Below are positions 1 through 7,187 of a stretch of 14,291 nucleotides of DNA, piece by piece. The position numbers were made by a program, and so were the translations under genes. How positions within the stretch are numbered: the first letter of the stretch is position 1; each line of letters starts with the position of its first letter. Under the pieces are notes generated by a model that was not told the DNA's origin, ran no database searches, and saw nothing but the letters and a program-made list of their open reading frames with translations. Where the stretch lies: positions 1 to 14,291 of the forward strand of contig LT649765.1 of the NCBI GenBank assembly GCA_900128395.1, in the 5' to 3' direction. This DNA comes from Stramenopiles sp. TOSAG23-2. Its lineage: Eukaryota > Sar.

Positions 1-1
1 A

Positions 2-127
2 CAATTAAATGCTATACAACAATATAAAAGAGATGGATCAAACGGGTATCAACAAGTGGAAGGGATGTCGATATGGACTACATCTGTACTGCGTCTTCGC
101 TTCGCGAAGACGCAGTACAGATGGTAA
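2..127 (+). CDS. Possible 3' end or exon of a CDS cut by the left edge
   Basis: Frame 2 is open from the window edge to a TAA at 125-127. Its first 26 or so codons (CAA TTA AAT GCT ATA CAA...) use the same AT-ending codons as the confident genes here and read like ordinary protein (QQYKRDGSNGYQQVEGMSIW). From base 81 the frame enters a GC-rich palindrome and codon use changes abruptly (CGT CTT CGC TTC GCG). The real coding end may therefore be altered by an insertion, or the exon may end at the donor-like ATG|GTAAGC at 121-129. All three forward frames are open over 28-124, so base composition alone could produce this. No family is recognised. Weak call. Confidence 0.2.
   Translation, partial: QLNAIQQYKRDGSNGYQQVEGMSIWTTSVLRLRFAKTQYRW
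81..123. repeat. Perfect 20-bp inverted repeat (GC-rich hairpin)
   Basis: Bases 81-100 (CATCTGTACTGCGTCTTCGC) are the exact reverse complement of 104-123, separated by a TTC triloop. The arms are 55% GC in a window where spacers are strongly AT-rich. The stem can also re-pair locally: TTCGCGAA at 101-108 is itself palindromic, and AAGCGAAG at 126-133 can pair with 95-102. The octamer ATATGGAC occurs on both sides (71-78 and 152-159). It could be a foldback insertion, a structured RNA element or an assembly artefact; the sequence does not decide. Confidence 0.9.
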
Positions 128-602
128 GCGAAGAGGCGAGGATCTCGACTAGATATGGACCGAATATTAATTAATATAATATATATTTATATACTACCAA
201 CTACAATACCCTATCCATTTATATTACCGATCATCAATAATAACAACATAATAATAAACAAATATACACACAGAGGAAAAAGCTTATACAATACAAATAT
301 ATACAAATCCCATCTCTCGTCGAGATCGTTTATTTGCATTTTACTCAAAATATAAATCGTTCTATATCTACATATCGTCACGTTGTTGCTACATATCATT
401 TACTAATATCAACATCAAACACCTTCGTTATAATTTATATTATATATTGCGTAGATATTTTGTATTTTCAGTATTATTACGTCAGTATTATTACGTCATC
501 ATTACAAAAATTATTAAAACAACATTCAATATAAATTCACACGCCCAAAATAATAATAATAATACCTTTTATATAAACAAATATAAAACAATACACACCA
601 TC
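128..602 (+). promoter_or_regulatory. Upstream/leader region of the carboxypeptidase gene
   Basis: AT-rich stretch with no supported gene. Two upstream ATGs (155 and 334) begin 66-codon frames of low-complexity Ile/Asn/Tyr content, which I read as leader uORFs at most. GATCTCGAC at 141-149 has its reverse complement at 319-327. The frame of the carboxypeptidase itself is open back to base 258 without any ATG. Confidence 0.45.
470..498 (+). promoter_or_regulatory. Tandem 14-bp repeat carrying two CRE/ATF-like TTACGTCA sites
   Basis: AGTATTATTACGTC occurs twice head to tail (470-483 and 484-497). Each copy completes the octamer TTACGTCA (477-484 and 491-498), whose reverse complement TGACGTAA is a classic bZIP (ATF/CREB-type) binding sequence. 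The sites lie 105-126 bp before the carboxypeptidase ATG. The repeat is seen directly; a binding role is inferred. Confidence 0.4.
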
Positions 603-2681
603 ATGACTACGTACAATCAATTGTCCTACACCAAGATCATTGACATCCTCTCTAAATGGAAAGATGAATATCCAAATTTAATTAAAATATACAATGCACA
701 AGATACGTTTGGTATACCATCACCTGGTACATGTGCATCTTTTTTACCTTGTAAACAATATTATTTTAGAATTACCAATGAAAATACATTACCAGATATT
801 TATCGACCGGAAGTATTTTTTTCCGGTGCATTACATGGCAATGAACGTGTTGGCCCAACAGCAGTTGTTGAATTTGCAAGGATATTATTAGAAAATTACA
901 ATGAACCAGATGTTAAAAAACAAAGTGCATGGTTGAAAAAATTAGTCGATACTCGTTCTATTTATATCATGCCAAGTGCAAATGCAATAGGATATTATAA
1001 AAACACTAGAGAAGAAAATGGGATTGATCCAAATCGTGATTTTCCATATAATCAAGATCCAGATAAATGTATGAAAACAACAGCTGCACGTGCTGTGAAT
1101 GAGTTATGGCGAGAACATATTTTTCAATTATCATTAACATTTCATGCAGGGGAAATAAGTCTTGATTATGAATGGGGTGCATATAATCATCCACCACCAA
1201 ATGATCAATCACCAGATGAACGTGGTTTTAAACAATTAGCAGAAACAAGCAGTAAATTTGCAAATCGTTTTGGTAATGTAAAACAATACCCAACAGCTAG
1301 ATTAGGTAGAGATCCATATGATGTAAATGGTGGTATGGAAGATTGGGCATATGCAGCATCATGGGAAACGGAATATATTAAACCATGCCAACCAATCAAT
1401 CATTTTAATGGATATGATATATCAAAAACAATTTATAATAATGTATCCAATCGTGCCATGAATTTTTTAGTAGAAACAAGTAATAATAAAGATCCATCTA
1501 GTACATTGTATGGGACAAAAGAATCTGTATTTAATCCATCCGATAGAATTAATAATGGGCATTGTTCTAGAAATATTCGTTTAGCTATGATGATGACGGA
1601 AATGGTACAACCATATATACATATAATAAATGAACCAATGTTAATTGCAAAAAGTAATGATAATAATCCTACAAATGATTTAGAATTATTACAACATACA
1701 TATGAATGGGATGTTGGTGGTGCATTTATGGTTGATCAAACTGATTTAATATGGTCGTATTGGCCGAAAGATAAATTCAATGGAAAATCATGTCATTGCT
1801 ATACAAAAAATCACGAGAAATTACATGGGCAACGACCTGGATATGGATTAGATCATTCCAAATTAAAATTCAATATTGCAAATTCATTTAAAAATTCACC
1901 AACTAGATGGATTAATCAACCCGATTATAAAATTAAAAATCGTTTTTTAAAACAATTTAATGGTGGAAAACTTCCACTTGGTACGGATATTACATTAAAT
2001 GATGGTCAAGAACTTGTCGTATTTATACGTGCAAAAGTAGATTCAACATGGGGCCATGAGAAAATATCAAATGCATTTCCAAAAGTAAATCCACAATCTC
2101 ATGTTGTACAAAATCGTATAAATCGTAGTTGGTATGGTAAATCAGATGATGGATGCCATGGTATACAAGGACGTGAATGGGTATATTCCGTACCGATTTG
2201 TATTAGTAATGATGGTGGTGGTGGTGGTGGCGGTGGTATTGATAGTGATGAAAAATTTGCTTGCAACGCATTTTTAAATGATTTTCAAGCCTCGCAAAAT
2301 AGAATACAATTAAAATGTCCTGATCAACTATCAAATAATATTAATAATCAACATATTATTTTTGGTATTGATCAAGGTTTATTTATTTTTTTGGTAATTG
2401 TCTTTGGTTTATTATCATTAGCATTTGCATTGTATTGTAAATATTTTCGTCGTTATGGTTTGTTGAAATCATGTATACGTAATAGAAAATTAGATTCATA
2501 TATGAAATCAACTACGAACGATGGTTATTTTGATGATGTTCATGTTAATAATGGTGATCGAACAATGATGGTAATCGAATCGTATGAAGATCAACATATT
2601 GATGTGAATGATGTGATTGTAAGTGACGAAGAGGATGGTGTTGATGGTGGTGATGGTGGGATAGAAATGACAGAGAAGTGA
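603..2681 (+). CDS. M14-family zinc carboxypeptidase, membrane-anchored
   Basis: The 692-residue product is a metallocarboxypeptidase that would remove C-terminal residues from peptides. The M14 catalytic domain fills roughly residues 5-300. HxxE of LHGNER (H78, E81) and H181 of LTFHAGE are the zinc ligands. GIDPNRDF (140-147) matches the substrate-binding Asn-Arg motif. E291 in FLVETSNNKDP is the likely general-base glutamate (family F-T-x-E-x-S). A long C-terminal region with several Cys follows, then a Gly run (538-545), one transmembrane helix (about 591-612), a basic stop-transfer stretch and an acidic tail. This layout predicts an outward-facing enzyme. I chose ATG 603 because the catalytic domain begins immediately after it and upstream in-frame sequence has no ATG. 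No signal peptide follows this ATG, so an upstream exon may be missing. An AATAAA lies 119 bp past the stop. Confidence 0.88.
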   Translation: MTTYNQLSYTKIIDILSKWKDEYPNLIKIYNAQDTFGIPSPGTCASFLPCKQYYFRITNENTLPDIYRPEVFFSGALHGNERVGPTAVVEFARILLENYNEPDVKKQSAWLKKLVDTRSIYIMPSANAIGYYKNTREENGIDPNRDFPYNQDPDKCMKTTAARAVNELWREHIFQLSLTFHAGEISLDYEWGAYNHPPPNDQSPDERGFKQLAETSSKFANRFGNVKQYPTARLGRDPYDVNGGMEDWAYAASWETEYIKPCQPINHFNGYDISKTIYNNVSNRAMNFLVETSNNKDPSSTLYGTKESVFNPSDRINNGHCSRNIRLAMMMTEMVQPYIHIINEPMLIAKSNDNNPTNDLELLQHTYEWDVGGAFMVDQTDLIWSYWPKDKFNGKSCHCYTKNHEKLHGQRPGYGLDHSKLKFNIANSFKNSPTRWINQPDYKIKNRFLKQFNGGKLPLGTDITLNDGQELVVFIRAKVDSTWGHEKISNAFPKVNPQSHVVQNRINRSWYGKSDDGCHGIQGREWVYSVPICISNDGGGGGGGGIDSDEKFACNAFLNDFQASQNRIQLKCPDQLSNNINNQHIIFGIDQGLFIFLVIVFGLLSLAFALYCKYFRRYGLLKSCIRNRKLDSYMKSTTNDGYFDDVHVNNGDRTMMVIESYEDQHIDVNDVIVSDEEDGVDGGDGGIEMTEK

Positions 2682-3108
2682 TTTTTAAAGGATAAGAAGG
2701 GGGGGGGGAGTAAATTTAGATTTAGAGAGATTTAGAGATCAATACTGGGTATTAACAAATTTATATTTTTTATAACATAGGCCAACAATAATATTTTAAA
2801 ATAAAATATGATTATGATACGTCCCGTTTTTAAAAAAAAATATAAAAGTTTTTAATATTTTTACCTTTTAGTTTTTAACCACCTCACTCTCTTCCACTCT
2901 TCTCGTTCTGTGTTTTTAAAAATATTTTCTTTATATTTAATACACACAATACACATATTAATTTAAATTCTTTACACAGCTCAAACGTCTGCGTTAATAT
3001 TTAAGTCCGCATAACATCGGGTCCTCCCTTTTTCTTTTTGTATTTAATTAGCATGTGTCGTTTAATTTGCATGTAAAAAAAGATGTATTATCGTTTGTTC
3101 ACTTAAAA
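2682..3108. other. Convergent 3' spacer (carboxypeptidase / LC7)
   Basis: No gene seen. The spacer holds a run of G at about 2699-2708, a plus-strand polyadenylation-type AATAAA at 2800-2805 that fits the carboxypeptidase, several T-rich and A-rich runs and a pyrimidine-rich patch near 2880-2910. It serves as the 3' flank of both converging genes. Confidence 0.5.
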
Positions 3109-3392
3109 TTACATTGGTGGTGCAGGTGACCATGCTTGTTGTACAACAACTAAATATTCTGTATGGACACCAATTAATACTTCTTTACTTTGTGTACGTA
3201 ATCTGAAAAAGTTCAAATCATCTGTTGGATCTAAATCTCGGACTACACCACGTGCTAATTTCGCTAATTTAGCTAACTTTTCCCCTTGGATTTCTGAATC
3301 ATCTGATACAGGATGTGAACGTAATACTTCCCATTTTCCGCTATATGTATTAATTTATTATGTATATTGTGTTAGTAATTGAATGAATGAAT

Positions 3393-3423
<31 letters not shown>

Positions 3424-3554
3424 CATACATATATACGTAGATAGACAGAGGGATAGATAGATGGAAACACGTACCTTTGTAATCCTAATATTATATAACG
3501 TTCTGAACCTTTATGGTTTTTAATTCGTTCAATGATTTCTTCAATTTCCGACAT
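3109..3554 (-). CDS. DYNLRB: Dynein light chain, roadblock/LC7 type (two exons)
   Basis: Roadblock/LC7 chains are homodimers that bind the dynein intermediate chain in cytoplasmic and axonemal dynein. Exon 1 is 3554-3475, the intron 3474-3341 (GTACGT...TATAG), exon 2 3340-3109. Together they encode 103 residues, about the usual 96-105. The N-terminus MSEIEEIIERIKNHKG matches the family's first helix (M-x-E-V-E-x-x-x-x-R-I-x-x-x-K-G). ARGVVRDLDPTDDLNFFRLR and YLVVVQ match the signature A-R-x-x-V-R-D-x-D-P-x-x-D-L-x-F-L-R-x-R and the last strand. The strand-turn-strand after exon 1 (YIILGLQ, then SGKWEVLRSHP) is divergent from the usual NxEGxPIRS turn. The splice joins AG with C in frame as Ser. 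The gene converges on the carboxypeptidase and diverges from the coiled-coil gene. Confidence 0.88.
3341..3474 (-). other. Spliceosomal intron of the LC7 gene
   Basis: This 134-nt intron has donor G|GTACGT and acceptor ATATAG| on the minus strand. Its removal restores the roadblock reading frame exactly. Without it, the exon 1 frame runs into repeat-coded Thr/His residues. It is the only intron that can be defined by homology in this window. Confidence 0.85.
3395..3423. repeat. (GT)n microsatellite inside the LC7 intron
   Basis: Uninterrupted GT dinucleotides of about 14 units (CA on the transcribed strand), preceded by a short GAAT tetranucleotide repeat (about 3381-3392). Such a run is likely polymorphic in length. 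Confidence 0.95.
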
Positions 3555-4077
3555 GTTTTTTATTATTATTATTAATATATCTGTTCTAAAATATGAATAT
3601 ATATATGATCTCTCTGTCTCTCTTCAAAATACAAAAAAAAAAAAACCACACACAGGAATATACACAACTCGATACACACGTAGCACGTTTAAATTTAAAA
3701 GAATTATATATTCACAAATCGTCTAAGACACTTTCTTTTTTACCACTCAACCTTTCTACTTTACTAACTATGAACTATATGTACATATATATGTACATAT
3801 ATGTATATTTATGTATTTACAAGTTCATTTCACTATTAAATGACTAATAAACCAATTTTAAAACTAATTTTCCGATATTAAGACCAGCAATTACATCATA
3901 TTTAAATGTTATTATGATAGTTATATCTAGGCACAAATACTATTTTTTATGTACTACATTACCATCATAAATTTGAAAGATGGAAAATAATTTTTTTGTG
4001 TTTTTTTTTGCCGTTGTACCAGTGTACGTATTTGAATTTTTGTCATTACGATCCGTGCATAGTATTTACCTGCTAGA

Positions 4078-4260
4078 GGCTTACATAGCATTGCAATGGT
4101 GGTATTTCTATATTATACCATTCATTGGTGATATTCCCATGTTATATCTATATTACACTACATAGCATTAGCAATGATATTGTATAGCAACAGCAATGAT
4201 ATTCCTATATTATATCTAAAACACTACATAGCATTAACAAGGATATATTCCTGAAAAATT
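4078..4260. repeat. Degenerate tandem repeat with ACATAGCATT core
   Basis: ACATAGCATT is present at 4083-4092, 4160-4169 and 4226-4235 (spacings 77 and 66), and once more at 4476-4485. Around the first three copies the flanks also resemble each other: GCAATG or ACAAGG after the core, then GATATTCC-like and TATATTATATCTA-like blocks. This indicates an old tandem array of roughly 65-77-bp units that has decayed. No coding capacity or known repeat family is recognised. Confidence 0.6.
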
Positions 4261-4604
4261 TGTTATATTAGGGTTTCATAAATGCCAAATAATGGCCACG
4301 AAATAGCATCACACAGCACTCACTACAATTTGCTAGTACGTACACACCATTAGTAATGTTATTCCATGCTAAGTTCAAAATTGGCCATACCACACACACA
4401 GCATGGGCTAAAATACATCAATAAATTATATCGATACACTATTGGAAAATGGGTCTCACTATTTCCAGTAGCATGACATAGCATTACATCGTATTATATA
4501 GGTAATCGATAGTAATTAGTCTACATAAAGTATAAGTGGCATATATAAGTTAAAAGTTTTGATATAAATACATATATTAGCACACATATATTACATTTTA
4601 TCAA

Positions 4605-4784
4605 ATGGTATATATAATAGATGGAAATGTTGAATGCAAAGCGAATGATACAGATAGTCGTCAATGGAAAGAAGGTTGTTTACCACTAATTAGATCAATT
4701 TGTTTTTACATCGTCCTTTCATCCGTTCCAGCGTTCGTTCTTTCTCTCGTTCTCCATCCCCCTTGCCATAGTTACCTGGATTGA
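4605..4784 (+). CDS. Possible small ORF (59 residues), unrecognised
   Basis: ATG at 4605 opens 59 codons ending TGA at 4782-4784. The first half (MVYIIDGNVECKANDTDSRQ, then WKEGCLPLIRS) has balanced residue use unlike the surrounding low-complexity DNA. The second half is hydrophobic (ICFYIVLSSVPAFVLSLVL) and could form one membrane helix, but it is written by a pyrimidine-rich stretch that may be promoter DNA. It ends 56 bp before the next gene's ATG and could be a leader ORF, a first exon or a gene remnant. No homologue recognised. Confidence 0.2.
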   Translation: MVYIIDGNVECKANDTDSRQWKEGCLPLIRSICFYIVLSSVPAFVLSLVLHPPCHSYLD

Positions 4785-4840
4785 ATAAATACTATATATT
4801 TGGTATTTAAAATAATACAATACATATACATACATACAAG

Positions 4841-5881
4841 ATGTACCAACCAAATCAATTTACATCAACGAAAACAAAAGAGTTACATGAGAAAATCGAT
4901 GAAATTATTGATAGTATTGCAAAACGTGATGTAACGATGGATATACATAATGTCAATGTTGATTTTAATTTTCAAAATAATACTAGTACGAATAATAACA
5001 ACAACAACGAGGATGATGATGATAAAACAATAATGATTAAAAACATTGGTTCATTAATTGATTATCAATTAACAAATTTAATTAATGCCATTAATTCTGG
5101 TAGTAAAAAAAATGCATTGAATATGTCTATGAATTTTGCAACCTCCATACGAAAAACGTTAAAGGATTATATTATATACATGAAAAAAGAAGATAAAACA
5201 TTGATCAAACAATTAAAACAATTACATACAAATGTTAATAATGTCGATGCACATTTATATCGTGCAGAATTAACTAGTCAAGAAAGTGTTAAACGGGCAT
5301 TAAATGAAGTTAAGCAAAAAAAATTATTACAATCAAAATTAGAATTATATATATCACAACAGCATCGACAACGAAAAGATCAAATGCAACGAGAACAAGA
5401 AAAAGACCTGAAAGATGATGAAGACGATCATCAAATGGAATCTAGTTCAAGAAATTATTATAATAATAACAAAGTATTGTCAAATGAATCAAGTAGAAAT
5501 TATCAACGTCGTTTTGATGATTATATTGATATATTTCAAAGTAATTTAAATGCAATGCGTGATAAATTTCATAATGTTGAACAAATCATATCACTACAAA
5601 AAACAAAACAAAAGGAAGAAATTGAATCATTATTATATGAGAATAACCGTATGAAAACAGAAATCGGTTATTACAATTTGAAACATGATGATGATGATGA
5701 TGATGATAAAGAGCCATTTGGTCGTTTTAGCTTACAATCATCTATTCATACATCGTCATCAAGTTATAATAATTTTAATCAAACAAGAGATGATCATACA
5801 ACTACAAACAACGATCTAGAACGGTTATTAAAACGTGTGGAAAGTAAAATAATTCATGCAAAAGAACATGATTTGTTGTAA
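4841..5881 (+). CDS. Unrecognised coiled-coil protein
   Basis: A 346-residue soluble, highly charged protein that I do not recognise. ATG 4841 is preceded by an A-rich leader (ATACAAG|ATG), like other starts here. From the N-terminus: a short amphipathic helix (about 10-30), an Asn/Asp tract (46-61), and a helical region rich in heptad-like Leu/Ile/Lys (about 65-190). A Ser/Asn/Asp linker follows, then a second helix (about 218-282), a seven-Asp run written purely with GAT codons (283-289), a Ser-rich stretch, and a final helix (323-343). There is no signal peptide, membrane span or enzyme motif. The architecture would fit a structural, cytoskeletal, nucleoporin-like or tethering protein, but that is inference. 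The downstream neighbour on the same strand starts 449 bp later. Confidence 0.75.
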   Translation: MYQPNQFTSTKTKELHEKIDEIIDSIAKRDVTMDIHNVNVDFNFQNNTSTNNNNNNEDDDDKTIMIKNIGSLIDYQLTNLINAINSGSKKNALNMSMNFATSIRKTLKDYIIYMKKEDKTLIKQLKQLHTNVNNVDAHLYRAELTSQESVKRALNEVKQKKLLQSKLELYISQQHRQRKDQMQREQEKDLKDDEDDHQMESSSRNYYNNNKVLSNESSRNYQRRFDDYIDIFQSNLNAMRDKFHNVEQIISLQKTKQKEEIESLLYENNRMKTEIGYYNLKHDDDDDDDKEPFGRFSLQSSIHTSSSSYNNFNQTRDDHTTTNNDLERLLKRVESKIIHAKEHDLL

Positions 5882-6329
5882 CGCGTAATATAGTATGTGG
5901 TAATCTGGGTTACTCTGGACACCAGAGATTTTCCTTGCCAGTACCCTGACAAGGAAAACAAATCTAGGTCCTATTGACTTTTGAAGTATTTGGAATGTGG
6001 AGCATGATGGAGCATGGAGCATCGGAGTAAATGGGTTAAGATATATATATATAGGAGTGATGTTTGTACTTGTGAGCGTGTAAGAATACTAATAAAATAT
6101 ATATATTTCAAATTTCAAAAAAATTCTAATAAAATCCTAAATCCCACGACAACATATACCGGATACACACACATATATGTCATATCCGGAATAATAACAG
6201 AATTAGTTAAGAGAAAAACTACACGCATATTGTCAAGAAAAATTTGGTAAACTTGACTATTTGTAAAACGTCAGAAGATTTTAATAACTTTGACTACCTA
6301 TATATATATATATATAGAAGATAGATATT
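5882..6329 (+). other. Spacer between the coiled-coil and SUMO-like genes
   Basis: The first 140 bp is less AT-rich and holds two adjacent hairpins plus a GGAGCAT triplet repeat (5999-6005, 6009-6015, 6016-6022). The rest is AT-rich. CCGGATA at 6159-6165 has its reverse complement TATCCGG at 6183-6189. A (TA)n run at about 6300-6316 sits 13 bp before the ATG of the SUMO-like gene. Confidence 0.5.
5913..5958 (+). other. Two adjacent hairpins just after the coiled-coil stop codon
   Basis: CTCTGG (5913-5918) pairs with CCAGAG (5922-5927) over an ACA triloop. TTTTCCTTG (5929-5937) pairs with CAAGGAAAA (5950-5958) over a 12-nt loop. The second stem can extend through a bulge (AGATTT with AAATCT at about 5961-5966), and GTACCC in its loop can pair with GGGTTAC at 5907-5913. 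It may be a 3'-UTR structure or a small non-coding RNA. No known RNA family was recognised. Confidence 0.5.
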
Positions 6330-7187
6330 ATGGATAAATCAATCATGCAAAGTATTGCATATGAGGCTATGAATTATTCTTGGTGCGGTAGTGATGCGGA
6401 ATTGTTACCGGCAAGTGAATTGATGACTACAAATTATCGTATATTATTGCAAACATTTCCAGATTGTTATGGAAAGTCACGACAAGAAGTTTCAGAATTG
6501 TTCACAAAGAAAAAAGATTTCATGAATTTCATAACAAATATAGCATCCGGTGGTGGTTTAATGCAGTTTTTAAATATGGACCCGTGGAGTAGAAGAAAAA
6601 AAGCGGATCTAGTGAAAAAAGTAGTTCAAGAAGCAGAAGCAGCAACACGTCGAATCAGAGAAATCAAACAAATGAAAGTATGGGACTGGCCATTTGAAAC
6701 GGAATCAAGTTGGGGTCCAAGTGGCAAATTGGTTTGTAATTGGATGGCAAATGAAAAAGCTAAAAATCCAAAAAAATTTGAAGCTAAAAAGCCAGTACCA
6801 GCTCCATTAACGGTGAATATTAAACATCATTTAACCGGTGAATTGTATTCATTTAAAGTAAATAATCTGATTCCTATCAGTACTTTGTTTAAAGTGTATT
6901 CGAATAAAACTGGTTTGCAGCAGCATACGATGAAATTTAAATATAACGATGAAGTATTTGGATATGCCAATAAAAAATTCAATGGTAGTAAATCGTTAAA
7001 AAAGATGAAATTTAAAGATAATCAAACGTTGGAATATACAGTTAACTTGCCTGAATTATATTTAGGTGCTGTTGAAGATGAGGTGAAATACTTGGGTATT
7101 ACATCTGCACTTACCAGTTCATCATCATCATCAGGAGAAGGATCAATGAATGAACCAAAACGAAAAAAAACAAAAAGAAGTCCATAG
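6330..7187 (+). CDS. Nuclear-type protein with C-terminal SUMO-like domain
   Basis: A 285-residue protein. Residues about 159-240 read as a SUMO/Rad60-like beta-grasp domain: LTVNIKHHLTGELYSFKV for strands 1-2, PISTLFKVYSNKTG for the helix (compare SUMO P-L-x-K-L-x-x-A-Y), MKFKYNDE for strand 3 and LEYTV for the last strand. There is no Gly-Gly terminus, so it is a domain within a protein and not a conjugated modifier. The N-terminal half (1-155) is unrecognised. It is helix-rich, with the motif MDPWSRRKKADLVKKV and an aromatic KVWDWPFETESSWGP stretch. The tail has a Ser run (263-268) and a basic PKRKKTKRSP that looks like a nuclear localisation signal. A role in SUMO-linked nuclear processes is only inference. 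The last 51 codons are duplicated downstream. Confidence 0.8.
   Translation: MDKSIMQSIAYEAMNYSWCGSDAELLPASELMTTNYRILLQTFPDCYGKSRQEVSELFTKKKDFMNFITNIASGGGLMQFLNMDPWSRRKKADLVKKVVQEAEAATRRIREIKQMKVWDWPFETESSWGPSGKLVCNWMANEKAKNPKKFEAKKPVPAPLTVNIKHHLTGELYSFKVNNLIPISTLFKVYSNKTGLQQHTMKFKYNDEVFGYANKKFNGSKSLKKMKFKDNQTLEYTVNLPELYLGAVEDEVKYLGITSALTSSSSSSGEGSMNEPKRKKTKRSP

Larger units (their letters stand above)
3555..4840. other. 1.3-kb spacer between divergent LC7 and coiled-coil genes
   Basis: Contains the promoters of both flanking genes but no recognised gene. Holds an A12 run near 3637-3648, ATGTA-type low-complexity DNA (3775-3815), a decayed repeat tract (4078-4260), a possible 59-residue reading frame (4605-4784) and a pyrimidine-rich stretch (about 4710-4765) just before the coiled-coil gene. 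Confidence 0.5.

Noticed and set aside
155-534. Two 66-codon plus frames from ATG 155 and ATG 334
   Set aside because: Compositionally simple Ile/Asn/Tyr/Ser sequences overlapping each other in the leader. No domain or codon signal; at most uORFs.
447-602. N-terminal extension of the carboxypeptidase starting at 447
   Set aside because: Base 447 begins a TTG codon, not ATG. The first real in-frame ATG is 603, directly before the catalytic domain. The open extension is kept only as a finding.
3980-4165. 61-codon hydrophobic plus frame
   Set aside because: Written by T-rich and repeat DNA of the decayed array; no family and no typical codon pattern.
5882-6025. tRNA, snRNA or snoRNA gene in the structured segment
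   Set aside because: No T-loop consensus, no U6-type ACAGAGA, and no clear Sm site or box pair. Only generic hairpins can be supported.
5828-6250. 64-codon minus frame (6022-5828) and 78-codon plus frame (6014-6250)
   Set aside because: The first is antisense to the coiled-coil gene end and the hairpin segment. The second is basic low-complexity sequence with TA repeats. Neither resembles a protein family.
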